64,000 nucleotides of DNA from DAOTVC01 sp034437215. Lineage in GTDB: Bacteria > Chloroflexota > Anaerolineae > B4-G1 > SLSP01. The notes beneath the pieces are model-generated. The model was not told the origin of the DNA. It did not search any database and was given only the letters and a program-made list of their open reading frames with translations. Positions 9,136-16,836 of this stretch are shown here, piece after piece. The stretch is taken from contig DAOTVC010000106.1 of NCBI GenBank assembly GCA_034437215.1, positions 30,729 through 94,728 of the forward strand, in the 5' to 3' direction. How positions within the stretch are numbered: the first letter of the stretch is position 1; each line of letters opens with the position of its first letter. A program made the translations under genes and the position numbers.

Positions 9136-9684
9136 ATGTCGGATATTAAACCTGAAGTCGAGCGCTCTGTTACAGAAGAGGTACAGATCAGCCGTCGTCG
9201 TCTGTTGAAGGCTCTGGCTGCCGCCGGGGGGGCCGTCGCGGTCTCCAGCATGTTGCCCAAGAACTGGGAGCAGCCGGTGGTCGAGGGTGGGGTGCTTCCC
9301 GCTCACGCTCAGGTCTCGGAAGAGCCGGTGCAATACATTATTCGCTGTGACTCTGTCCCCGGTGGGGGGGACATTCTACTCGATAGCGACTATATCGGTC
9401 TTCTGGCAGACGTGACGGCTACGGTGGAGGTGTACCAGGGCAGCGGCCCCGTCGCAGATATCGACGTGACGATGGAGTGCTCGACACCCGAGTGGCCGCA
9501 GTTCAATCCATCCCTGCCCCAGGTGGCGACTACGGGCAGTTCGGGCGTCGCCAGTTTCGGTGATTTCGAGATCACGGGGGAGGGGGGCGAGAGCTTCTTA
9601 CTGGAGTTTGCCGCCGTCGACCCGGTCAACGGCACGCCCCTCACTTGTACCTGCGGTGTCTTCCGCCTGGTACAACCGCAGTAG
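9136..9684 (+). CDS. Tat-signal secreted protein, Ig-like, function unknown
   Basis: The 182-residue protein starts with a cytoplasmic tail and a twin-arginine signal, SRRRLLKALAAAGGAVAVSS (from about residue 21). The region PKNWEQPVVEGGVLPAHAQ follows, resembling the signal-region pattern of secreted Chloroflexota proteins. The mature part (about 120 residues) is rich in beta-strand-like segments and has four Cys (IIRCD, TMECS, TCTC), consistent with a disulphide-stabilised Ig-like domain. The strong ribosome site GGGGGAGGAG precedes the ATG. It is transcribed alone, between a sigma70-type promoter and a hairpin terminator. No enzyme motif is visible. Confidence 0.75.
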   Translation: MSDIKPEVERSVTEEVQISRRRLLKALAAAGGAVAVSSMLPKNWEQPVVEGGVLPAHAQVSEEPVQYIIRCDSVPGGGDILLDSDYIGLLADVTATVEVYQGSGPVADIDVTMECSTPEWPQFNPSLPQVATTGSSGVASFGDFEITGEGGESFLLEFAAVDPVNGTPLTCTCGVFRLVQPQ

Positions 9685-9701
9685 CCAATTCCTGCATAGC
9701 C

Positions 9702-9730
9702 AACGACGGCGCCCTCAGGGCGCCGTCGTT
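9702..9730. terminator. Bidirectional hairpin between convergent genes
   Basis: Perfect 13-bp stem (9702-9714 with 9718-9730) and a 3-nt loop between the Tat protein gene (+) and the cytochrome gene (-). The T-tail is weak on both sides (TTCTGTTAT on plus), but the position fits a shared terminator. Confidence 0.7.
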
Positions 9731-9755
9731 CTGTTATCAATCGGTCGCAATCGCT

Positions 9756-10877
9756 TCAGTACTCCGCTTCGGGACGGACCATGCCCTCCATGTCCACGCT
9801 CACCTGCTCCGAGAGGTTCTCGAGACTGTCGAAGAGGAGCTGGAGCACGTACCGGGCGTTGTGGGTGTAGGATCCGGGGTCTTCGTGCTCGTAGTGGTAG
9901 TTATAGGCAGCCTTGACCAGGCGCGGGGTCCAGCTCTGGTAGCGGTTGGGGAAGGCGGCCTCGCCCTCGTCGACCTCCCCGTTGCCGTTGGTGTCGGTGA
10001 AGAAGTAGGGGAAGGAGTCGGCGTAGATGATGGGGGTGCCGATCACCTCCGCGGCGTAGGTCTGGATGGCGGTGTAGAGCGCCTCGTGAAGGGTCTCGAT
10101 CTCCTGGGCGATGCCCTCCTCGGCGTTGCCGTCACCGTCGTAGTCCACTCCGGGCTCTTCGCGGATCTCCGCCAGGTCACCGTAATTGACCACGTTGGAG
10201 TGACAGGCAGCGCAGGCGTCGGGATCGAGCGCCGTGCTGTGGGGATCGTGGCACTCGATGCAGGTATCGTACTGCTCGGTGTGGGGGTAGCGCCCCACGT
10301 ACTCTCGACCCTCGTACTGGTAACCGACCTGCACCCGATCACCCATCAGCGTAGCGGCGGCGATGGCGTAGTGCACGTTGATGAAGCCCAGTTCTTCGGA
10401 GACCGTGTCGAGCGGGAAGCCGGCGACGGCCTCGTTGACGCCTTGCGTCGACTGGCGCCCCTGGTGGCAGTCCATGCAGACCGCCGACTCCGTCAGCCCC
10501 TCGACCTCCACGCCGGAGGGGAAGACGACCGTGGTCTTCTCGTCGGCGGCCTCGTTGTGGCAGGTGAGGCAGGAGACGACGGAGCCCACCCGGGCGGCTT
10601 CATCCACCACACCGGCCGCCGTGCCATCGGCGCCCACGTAGTCGAGGTAACCGTAAAGACTGTGGCACTTGGCACAGTTGGTGGGAATTTCGGGCGGCTC
10701 GTCCTCGTCCCAATGGACGAAGGATTCGGAATCCCAATCTGAGTGCCCGGCCCGGTTCCACTTGGCGGTCACCGCTTCTACCGGTTCGCTGCGTAAGGTG
10801 AACCAGTAGAGGCCCCCGATGATGAGCATGCCGATCATGATGCCGATAAGGATGAGGGGTAAAAGTTTGAGGTTCAT
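9756..10877 (-). CDS. Membrane-anchored pentaheme c-type cytochrome
   Basis: Electron-transfer protein of 373 residues with one N-terminal membrane anchor (LILIGIMIGMLIIGGLYWF) and five haem c motifs in order: CAKCH, CLTCH, CMDCH, CIECH and CAACH. The body is exported, so haem attachment depends on a cytochrome c maturation system; a System I operon lies at 13635-20134. AAAGGAG precedes the ATG. It is divergent from the flavocytochrome gene at 11101. The spacing and sequence do not match NrfH or a triheme c7 type that I recognise, so the redox partner (quinone pool or extracellular acceptor) is open. Confidence 0.85.
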   Translation of the reverse strand: MNLKLLPLILIGIMIGMLIIGGLYWFTLRSEPVEAVTAKWNRAGHSDWDSESFVHWDEDEPPEIPTNCAKCHSLYGYLDYVGADGTAAGVVDEAARVGSVVSCLTCHNEAADEKTTVVFPSGVEVEGLTESAVCMDCHQGRQSTQGVNEAVAGFPLDTVSEELGFINVHYAIAAATLMGDRVQVGYQYEGREYVGRYPHTEQYDTCIECHDPHSTALDPDACAACHSNVVNYGDLAEIREEPGVDYDGDGNAEEGIAQEIETLHEALYTAIQTYAAEVIGTPIIYADSFPYFFTDTNGNGEVDEGEAAFPNRYQSWTPRLVKAAYNYHYEHEDPGSYTHNARYVLQLLFDSLENLSEQVSVDMEGMVRPEAEY

Positions 10878-11008
10878 GGTCTCTCCTTTCGTGTTGTGAT
10901 CCTGTTGTAGTTGCCTGTGTGACGCTGAACGTCCCCCCTAGCACTATGGTTATTCATCTCTCATTATAGGGGAAAAGAGGATACGCGCAAATCTCTTTTC
11001 TCTCTCCG

Positions 11009-11037
11009 TTGACAGGGTCGGCACCTCTATGTATAAT
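11009..11037 (+). promoter_or_regulatory. Perfect-consensus sigma70-type promoter for the flavocytochrome gene
   Basis: TTGACA (11009-11014), 17-nt spacer, TATAAT (11032-11037): both hexamers match consensus exactly. The start of transcription would be near 11044, about 57 nt before the ATG. Confidence 0.85.
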
Positions 11038-11100
11038 TTTTATAACGAAAACGTGTTTAATCACAGACACGTCCTCGCAATTCACGAAGGAGGGTTTTGG

Positions 11101-12435
11101 ATGAAGTCTCGACACAAGGCTGTATTCTGGATCGTTGTCTATATGTTTTTGGTGCTCTCGCCCTTTATCATTCTCTTCCTGGCTCCTCGCCCGCCGGGTC
11201 GGGAGTTTCTCAGGGAACTGGGTGTGGCCTTCGGCTTCGTAGGTATCTCGTTGATGGGTATCCAGTTCATTCCCACAGCGCGGCTCCCCTTCCTCGCCGA
11301 TCTCTTTCCCATGGATACGCTCTACGAGTTTCACCATAAACTCTCGTTGTTGGCTTTTGGCTTCACGTTGGCGCATCCGCTGTTGCTGTTGCTCAACAAC
11401 GTGTACGTCATCAATCTTTTTAATCTCTTTACCGCCCCGGCTCGGGCCCAGGCCGGCGTCCTGGCTGTGCTGGCACTCATCGTCCTGGTCTTGACCTCGG
11501 CGCGGCGTGTGAGTCTCGGACTGGACTACGATGTGTGGCATATCTTGCACTTCCTGCTCACCTTGGTCATTATCGGTTTCGGACTCTATCACATGCTCGC
11601 CGTCAACTACTATACCTCCGTGCCGGCCCAGCGGGTCCTGTGGCTCCTGATGGGCGTGTTGTGGGTGGGCATGATCCTCTATACCCGGGTGGTGCACCCC
11701 ATCATCCTGCTCCGGCGGCCCTACGAGGTCGTGGAGGTCACCGAAGAGCGGGCGAATTCTTGGTCCATCCTGCTGGCGCCCCGCGGGCATTCCGGCTTCG
11801 AGTTCCGGGCAGGGCAGGTGGCGTGGCTCAAGTTCTGGCGATCGCCCTTCTCCCCCCTGGATCATCCCTTCTCCATTGCCACGAGTGAGGAGCGTCAGGA
11901 GCACGTCGGATTCCTGATCAAGGAGCTGGGGGACCTCACCTCCCGGATGGGGGAGTTGGAGGTAGGGCAGACGGTCTACGTTGACGGGCCCTACGGGACC
12001 TTTGATCTCGAAGACTGGCGAGATTCCCCCAACGTCTACATCGCGGGCGGGATTGGGCTCGCGCCTATCGCCAGCATGTTGCGCACCCTGGCCGACCGGA
12101 AAGATGAGCGACCGTTGATTCTCTTCTACGGGAACCCTACCTGGGAATCGGTCATCCTGCGGGAGGAGATTGAGGCGCTCCAGGAGCAGCTGAATATGAA
12201 GGTCGTGCACATTCTGGAGCGACCGCCGGAGGGATGGGAGGGAGAAACCGGTTTCATCCGCGAGGAGATTCTGGAGCGCCACATTGATTTCGATTGTAGC
12301 GAGTGTAGCTTCTTTGCCTGCGGTCCCCTGCCCATGTTGGATGCGGTGGTGGACGCGCTGGAGTCCATGGACGTGCCCGGGGAGCGCTTCAATCGCATGC
12401 GCCAGCTCCACATGGAAGAGTACGAGATGGCCTAA
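11101..12435 (+). CDS. Ferric-reductase/NOX-like transmembrane flavocytochrome with FAD/NAD(P)-binding module
   Basis: Integral membrane oxidoreductase, 444 residues. The N-terminal half has about six hydrophobic helices with His pairs suited to b-haem (EFHHKLSLLAFGFTLAHPLL; VWHILHFLLTLVIIGFGLYHML). The C-terminal half is a ferredoxin-reductase-like module: FAD motif HPFSIATS, the pyridine-nucleotide loop GGIGLAPIASML and terminal SFFACGPLPMLDAV. It should move electrons from NAD(P)H on the cytoplasmic side across the membrane. The ATG at 11101 follows GGAGGG; an in-frame ATG 72 nt upstream lies too close to the promoter and lacks a ribosome site. It is followed by the 30-codon gene at 12460. 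The final acceptor (ferric iron, oxygen or a cytochrome) is not determined. Confidence 0.85.
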   Translation: MKSRHKAVFWIVVYMFLVLSPFIILFLAPRPPGREFLRELGVAFGFVGISLMGIQFIPTARLPFLADLFPMDTLYEFHHKLSLLAFGFTLAHPLLLLLNNVYVINLFNLFTAPARAQAGVLAVLALIVLVLTSARRVSLGLDYDVWHILHFLLTLVIIGFGLYHMLAVNYYTSVPAQRVLWLLMGVLWVGMILYTRVVHPIILLRRPYEVVEVTEERANSWSILLAPRGHSGFEFRAGQVAWLKFWRSPFSPLDHPFSIATSEERQEHVGFLIKELGDLTSRMGELEVGQTVYVDGPYGTFDLEDWRDSPNVYIAGGIGLAPIASMLRTLADRKDERPLILFYGNPTWESVILREEIEALQEQLNMKVVHILERPPEGWEGETGFIREEILERHIDFDCSECSFFACGPLPMLDAVVDALESMDVPGERFNRMRQLHMEEYEMA

Positions 12436-12459
12436 TTCGGCCACCGGAGGAGGGAAAAG

Positions 12460-12552
12460 ATGGAAAAGATCGTTGCGCAACGGTTGTTGATTGCTACTGT
12501 AGTGCTGACGTTGGGACTGTCACTGCTCTTCGCGGCATTACAGGCCTTCTAA
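12460..12552 (+). CDS. 30-residue single-pass membrane peptide downstream of the flavocytochrome
   Basis: A short gene, ATG at 12460 and TAA at 12550-12552. It has an excellent ribosome site GGAGGAGGG (12446-12454) and starts 24 nt after the flavocytochrome stop. The peptide has a short charged head (MEKIVAQR), one hydrophobic helix (LLIATVVLTLGLSLLFAAL) and a tail QAF. It is followed 38 nt later by a hairpin terminator, so it looks like the last gene of a two-gene operon. I do not recognise the family. Small membrane subunits that stabilise redox complexes have this architecture, so a structural role with the flavocytochrome is a reasonable inference. Confidence 0.65.
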   Translation: MEKIVAQRLLIATVVLTLGLSLLFAALQAF

Positions 12553-12590
12553 TCGGTTCGTTCGGTTGCGCTCAGTGCGAGCGTCCCGAG

Positions 12591-12624
12591 AGAGCCCTGC
12601 GGGTAGAGCTACCTGCGGGGCTCT
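12591..12624 (+). terminator. Hairpin terminator after the flavocytochrome operon
   Basis: 15-bp stem with two G-U pairs (12591-12605 with 12610-12624), 4-nt loop, then a T/C-rich run. Confidence 0.6.
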
Positions 12625-12663
12625 TCGCTCTTGCTTTCAGGGAGGTGAGGATGGACGGGCCCG

Positions 12664-13524
12664 TTGTTCTGGGTGTCAATGCCTGGCCCCGCCGGTGCGA
12701 GACCTGCCTCGCAGGGGCGTAGCGAGGAGCGGGCCATCGTTCACTTCGGCAGGATTGAGCGTGTCGACTACGCTGGGCCTCTCTGGGAGGTGGAGGGCAT
12801 TCACCCCCGCCTCAAGGTTCACCTGGCGGCCCGCGACCGCCTCGTCGTGTTGGCTCACGGATCGCCGCCCTACGCCGTCGTCCTGGGTGTGCCCCACCAC
12901 TCCGCCGTCGGGCACGGGCAGCTCTGCGAGAGGCGTCTCGACCGCGAGGGACGGCCCAATCCCCGGGTCTCCGACGAGGCCACGGCCCCCTACGCGTTGG
13001 TCGCTTTGGAGGCCCTGCGGCGGGAGGGCGTGCCCGCCCGGCTCGTGGTCATGGCTCACGCCACCACCCACGATCCTAACAAGCACGCCCGGAGCCCCTA
13101 CACCTGCGCTCTCTTCGAAGAGCCCGTCGCTCTCCTCTTCGAGTGCCACGGGTCGGGGCCCCGCCGCGCCCTCCCGCTGGAGCTGAGCGCGGGGAACAAT
13201 CCCCTCGCCGACCCCCTGCGCTGCGGGCGGGCGCTGGCGGAGACGTTGGAGCGCCGCTACGCCCTGGGCGTACAGCGGGAACCGGGGACCCGGGAGGCCC
13301 TCATCTTCCACCCCGACGGCTCAGAGATGCCGGGCCGGCTACAACTCTCGGCGCGCCGCACCCTCTCCCTCGTGGAGGCAGGACGCCTGGGTATCCAGGC
13401 CCTGCACCTCGAGGCCAAGCCGCGCTTCCGCACCCCCCGCGGCAGCGAGTTGGGCCTGACGCCGGAGGGGCGCTTTCTCGGTCAGGCCATCGCCCGTGCC
13501 CTCGTGCGGTATCTTGATGGATAA
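12664..13524 (+). CDS. N-formylglutamate amidohydrolase-like hydrolase (tentative), start uncertain
   Basis: The protein has clustered conserved-looking acidic and His residues: VPHHSAVGHG, SDEATAPYAL, HDPNKHARSPY and LLFECHGSG. This layout recalls the N-formylglutamate amidohydrolase fold, where metal and substrate ligands sit in PHxG, SDxxT, NR and DxHS positions. I see no certain match, so the function is tentative. The reading frame opens at TTG 12664 with the first ATG at 12679, yet the only good ribosome site (GGAGGTGAGG, 12641-12650) points to ATG 12651 in another frame. That frame stops after 23 codons. Either translation begins at TTG, or a frameshift separates the true start from the body. 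Confidence 0.5.
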   Translation: MFWVSMPGPAGARPASQGRSEERAIVHFGRIERVDYAGPLWEVEGIHPRLKVHLAARDRLVVLAHGSPPYAVVLGVPHHSAVGHGQLCERRLDREGRPNPRVSDEATAPYALVALEALRREGVPARLVVMAHATTHDPNKHARSPYTCALFEEPVALLFECHGSGPRRALPLELSAGNNPLADPLRCGRALAETLERRYALGVQREPGTREALIFHPDGSEMPGRLQLSARRTLSLVEAGRLGIQALHLEAKPRFRTPRGSELGLTPEGRFLGQAIARALVRYLDG

Positions 13525-13534
13525 GGGAACAGAG

Positions 13535-13556
13535 ATGAGGGATTGGGGATCAGGGG
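13535..13556 (+). repeat. Short GGGATTG-type heptamer repeat
   Basis: A short run of G-rich 7-nt words between the hydrolase and ccmE. It is identical at both ends to the longer array starting at 19807. Confidence 0.7.
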
Positions 13557-13577
13557 TATTATCACAAATGGGTCTGT

Positions 13578-13606
13578 TTCAACAAATTGGCTTCCCGCGT
13601 TATAAT
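13578..13606 (+). promoter_or_regulatory. Candidate promoter of the ccm operon
   Basis: A perfect -10 TATAAT (13601-13606) lies 28 nt before the ccmE ATG. The -35 candidate TTCAAC (13578-13583, 17-nt spacer) is poor. Confidence 0.5.
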
Positions 13607-13634
13607 AGGCGGGTTGCGCCTGAGAAGGAGGGTT

Positions 13635-14120
13635 ATGCGAAACAAGGGCACGTTCATGGTCGCCGGTCTGCTCGTCGTCGTCGCCGTCGTCTACCTGATG
13701 GTGACGAGCACCGGCAGCACCGCCCGCTACTTCCTCACCATCGAGGAGCTGCAGGCGTTGGGGTCGGAGGCGCAGGAGCGGCAGGTGACCGTCTCCGGCG
13801 CCGTCCTGGGGGAGAGCATCGACTATGACGCCTCCCGGCCTCACCTGACCTTCACCATCGTCCAGGTCCCCGCCGATCCCCGGGAGGTGGAGGCGGCGGG
13901 CGGCCTCGCCACCGTTTTGCGGGAGGCGGTCAACGATCCCGACGCCCCCCGGCTGCGGGTGGTCTACGAGGGCATCCGGCCCGAGGCGCTGCAGCACGAG
14001 CGCCAGGCCATCGTGCGCGGGCGGCTGACGGAGGAGGGGGCCTTCCTCGCCGAGGAGCTCCTGCTCAAGTGCCCTTCGCGCTACGAGGCGGCGCCCGCGG
14101 AGGGCGAGCCGGGCGGATGA
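13635..14120 (+). CDS. ccmE: Cytochrome c maturation haem chaperone CcmE, CXXXY type
   Basis: Periplasm-facing haem chaperone that covalently carries haem to the CcmF lyase. It has 161 residues. ATG 13635 follows AGAAGGAGGG. It has an N-terminal anchor (FMVAGLLVVVAVVYLMV) and a beta-barrel with VTVSGAVLGESIDYD and LRVVYEGIRPE. The C-terminal haem-binding site reads LLLKCPSRYE, with Cys146 where the enterobacterial protein has His, and Tyr150 in place. CXXXY CcmE proteins are known from archaea and Desulfovibrio. The ccmF ATG overlaps its stop (ATGA). Confidence 0.92.
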   Translation: MRNKGTFMVAGLLVVVAVVYLMVTSTGSTARYFLTIEELQALGSEAQERQVTVSGAVLGESIDYDASRPHLTFTIVQVPADPREVEAAGGLATVLREAVNDPDAPRLRVVYEGIRPEALQHERQAIVRGRLTEEGAFLAEELLLKCPSRYEAAPAEGEPGG

Positions 14121-16585
14121 CGGGCGAGGTCGGGACGCTGCTCGTCGGGCTGGGATTGCTCTCGGCCCTCTACACCGCCGGCGCGACCCTGGTGGGGCTC
14201 CACCGGGAGGACGAGCGGTGGCTCGCCAGCGGCAGGAATGCCGTCGTGGCGACCTCCGTCCTGCTGGGCGGCGCCCTGCTTGCCCTGCTGGTTGCCTTCC
14301 TCACCGGCAACTTCTCCCTCGCCTACGTTGCCGACCACGGCTCCCGCGCCCTGCCCCTCTACCTCAAGGTCTCGGCCCTTTGGGCCGGGCAGGAGGGCTC
14401 TCTCCTGCTCTGGAGCTGGATGCAGGCCCTCTTCGCGGTGCTCACCCTCCATCTCTCGGGGCGCAAGGCCCTGCCTCTCCTGCCCTGGGTGACCGTCTTC
14501 CTCGCGCTCATCACGGCCTTCTTCACCGGCGTGACGCTGCTGACCTCCAACCCCTTCGTGCTTCGGACTCCCGTCCCGCCCGACGGGTTGGGTTTGAACC
14601 CCCTGTTGCGTCATCCGGGCATGATCCTGCACCCGCCGGCGCTCTACGTCGGCTACGTCGGCCTCGCCGTCCCCTTCGCCTTCGCCCTGGCGGCCCTCGT
14701 GCGCGGGCGGCTGGCGGCGTGGACGAGGGCCGCGCGCGGCTGGATCCTCGTCGCCTGGCTGGGGCTGAGCCTGGGCCTGCTGCTGGGGATGCGCTGGGCT
14801 TACGACGTCCTGGGGTGGGGCGGCTACTGGGGCTGGGATCCCGTGGAGAACGCGGGGCTCATGCCCTGGTTCACCGCCACGGCCCTCCTGCACGGTCTCG
14901 TCATGCAGGGGGAGCGCCGGGGCTTCCGCCTCTGGAACCTGCTCCTGGCGATCTTCTCCTTCGCCCTCGTCCTCTTCGGGACCTTCGCCACGCGGAGCGG
15001 CGTCATCCAGTCGGTGCACGCCTACGCCCGCTCCGACGTCGGAACCTACTACGCCGGGGCCATCGTCGTCACCCTCCTCCTCTCCGCCGCCCTGCTGGTC
15101 TGGCGCCGGGGTCATCTCCAGGCCGATGGCGAGGGCGAGGGGCTGCTCTCGCGCGAGGGGCTCTTCTTCCTCACCTTCTTGCTCTTCGTGACGCTCACCG
15201 TCTCCGTCTTCGTGGGGAGCACGCTGCCCACGCTCACCGAGCTCTTCGGCGGGCAGCGCTTCGAGGCAGGGCCGGCGTGGTTCGACCGGGTGACGGGTCC
15301 CCAGTTCGCCCTGCTCGTGCTCCTGCTGGGGATCTGTCCGCTGCTGGGGCGCTCCGCCGCCCTGCTGCGCGCCCGGCGCGGGTGGCGCTGGTCGATCCCG
15401 GCGGGGGCGCTTCTCGCCGTGGTGCTGGCGATCTTTGCCGGTTTCACCCGGCCCCTCTCCCTGATCGGCTTCGGGATCGTGGGGCTGGCGGGGACGACGG
15501 CCCTCGTCGAGATCGGCGCGGGCGTCGCTGCCCGTGCCCGCCGCACCGAGGACGCCCCCCTCAACGCCCTCTGGCACCTCCTGCGCACCCAGCGGCGCAG
15601 GTACGGCGGCTACCTCGTCCACCTGGGCGTCGTGCTCATGGCTCTGGGCGTCATCGGCACGCGCCTCTACGCCCTGGAGGAGGACGTGGTCCTCACCTCG
15701 GGCGTCGGTCGGCTGGTGGGCGGCTACACCTTCGTCTACCAGGAGCTGCGCCAGGAGACGGCACCGGATCGGACTACCCTCTGGGCCGAGGTGGACGTGC
15801 GGGAGGCGGGTGACTACCGGGCTACCCTGACGCCCCGCCTGATTCGCTACACGGGCTACCGGGAGTCCGTGGCCGTCCCCGCCGTGCGCACGGGGTTGCG
15901 AGAGGATCTCTACCTCGTCCTCTCCAGCTGGGACGAGGGCGGGAGGACGGTGACCCTCAGCGTGACTGTCAATCCGCTGATCAATTTTCTCTGGCTGGGA
16001 GGACTGCTCTTGATAGCCGGTGGCGCCTTCGCCCTCTGGCCCCGCACTACCCGCTGGGAGGGCCTGGTCGCCGGGGTGCTGCTCCTCCTCCTCATCGGCG
16101 CCGGCTGGGCGATGTGGGGGGCGCCCCACGGGAACCTCCGGCGGGTCAACCCGCGGCCCACCGTGGGGGAGCCCGCGCCCGACTTCCGCCTCCGGCTCCT
16201 CGACGGCACGACCTTCTCCCTCGCCGAGCAGCGGGGGGAGGTGGTCGTTGTCAATCTCTGGACCTCCTGGTGCGAGCCCTGCCGGGAGGAGCTGCCCGAT
16301 CTGCAGGCGCTCTGGGAGGTCTACGGGGAGCGGGGCGTCCGCTTCGTCGGCGTGGCCCACCAGGACGAGCCGGAGGGGGTGCGGGATGCCGTCGCCGACT
16401 ACGGGCTCACCTATCCCGTGGGCCTCGACGAGGGGCAGCGGATCGCTGACGCCTACGGGATCACGGGTGTGCCCGAGACCTTCGTCGTCGCCCCCGACGG
16501 GCGCGTGGCCTACGTTCACGTCGGCCCGGTGACGGCGGAGGTGCTGGCGGCAGAGCTGGATGCACTTCTGGAGGAGGCCCCATGA
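14117..16585 (+). CDS. ccmF: CcmF cytochrome c haem lyase fused to a CcmG/ResA-like thioredoxin domain
   Basis: Single 822-residue membrane protein that joins two Ccm functions. Residues 1 to about 665 are CcmF: many hydrophobic helices, LLRHPGMILHPPALYVGY with conserved His residues, the haem-handling WWD segment GGYWGWDPVENAGLMPW near 240, and a large periplasmic loop before the last helices. After a final helix (VAGVLLLLLIGAGWAMWG) comes a complete TlpA/ResA-like domain beginning at PTVGEPAPDFRLRLLDGT. It has the redox site W718-C-E-P-C722 and the cis-Pro motif TGVPETFV. In most bacteria CcmG is separate and keeps apocytochrome CXXCH thiols reduced for the lyase; here it is tethered to that lyase. 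It overlaps genes on both sides by 4 nt. Confidence 0.92.
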   Translation: MTGEVGTLLVGLGLLSALYTAGATLVGLHREDERWLASGRNAVVATSVLLGGALLALLVAFLTGNFSLAYVADHGSRALPLYLKVSALWAGQEGSLLLWSWMQALFAVLTLHLSGRKALPLLPWVTVFLALITAFFTGVTLLTSNPFVLRTPVPPDGLGLNPLLRHPGMILHPPALYVGYVGLAVPFAFALAALVRGRLAAWTRAARGWILVAWLGLSLGLLLGMRWAYDVLGWGGYWGWDPVENAGLMPWFTATALLHGLVMQGERRGFRLWNLLLAIFSFALVLFGTFATRSGVIQSVHAYARSDVGTYYAGAIVVTLLLSAALLVWRRGHLQADGEGEGLLSREGLFFLTFLLFVTLTVSVFVGSTLPTLTELFGGQRFEAGPAWFDRVTGPQFALLVLLLGICPLLGRSAALLRARRGWRWSIPAGALLAVVLAIFAGFTRPLSLIGFGIVGLAGTTALVEIGAGVAARARRTEDAPLNALWHLLRTQRRRYGGYLVHLGVVLMALGVIGTRLYALEEDVVLTSGVGRLVGGYTFVYQELRQETAPDRTTLWAEVDVREAGDYRATLTPRLIRYTGYRESVAVPAVRTGLREDLYLVLSSWDEGGRTVTLSVTVNPLINFLWLGGLLLIAGGAFALWPRTTRWEGLVAGVLLLLLIGAGWAMWGAPHGNLRRVNPRPTVGEPAPDFRLRLLDGTTFSLAEQRGEVVVVNLWTSWCEPCREELPDLQALWEVYGERGVRFVGVAHQDEPEGVRDAVADYGLTYPVGLDEGQRIADAYGITGVPETFVVAPDGRVAYVHVGPVTAEVLAAELDALLEEAP

Positions 16586-16836
16586 GTCTGGCCGCGTTGT
16601 TGGTGGGTTTGGGGTTGGTGGTGCTCTGGGGTGTCTACGTCACCCGCCCCTTCCGCCGTCCCTCGTTGGATGAGCAGATCGAGGTCTGGGTGGCGGAGGT
16701 TGACGTGCAGGCTCGCGCCGTGCCCCAGGAGGAGGCGCCCACGGTCAGCGCCTGCCCTGCCTGCGGTCGCCCCCTCCGCGAGGACTACAGCTTCTGCCCC
16801 GGCTGTGGTACACCTTTGAGGGAGGAGGCGTCATGA
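16582..16836 (+). CDS. Small membrane protein with C-terminal zinc ribbon, in the ccm operon
   Basis: 84 residues: one N-terminal helix (LAALLVGLGLVVLWGVYV), a linker, and a treble-clef-like zinc ribbon CPACGRPLREDYSFCPGC with two CXXC pairs spaced for one metal. ATGA overlap with ccmF before it and with the next gene after it implies tight coupling. It sits where ccmH is often found, but lacks the ccmH LRCXXC motif. Whether the cysteines bind zinc or act in thiol exchange is unresolved. With the usual type I topology the ribbon would face the cytoplasm. Confidence 0.75.
   Translation: MSLAALLVGLGLVVLWGVYVTRPFRRPSLDEQIEVWVAEVDVQARAVPQEEAPTVSACPACGRPLREDYSFCPGCGTPLREEAS

Noticed and set aside
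14081..16519. Minus-strand open frame opposite ccmF
   Set aside because: Charged, repetitive translation without known domains; the plus strand encodes a clear membrane protein with all CcmF motifs.
16582..16836. Call as CcmH
   Set aside because: Has two CXXC zinc-ribbon pairs but no LRCXXC motif, and topology would put them in the cytoplasm.
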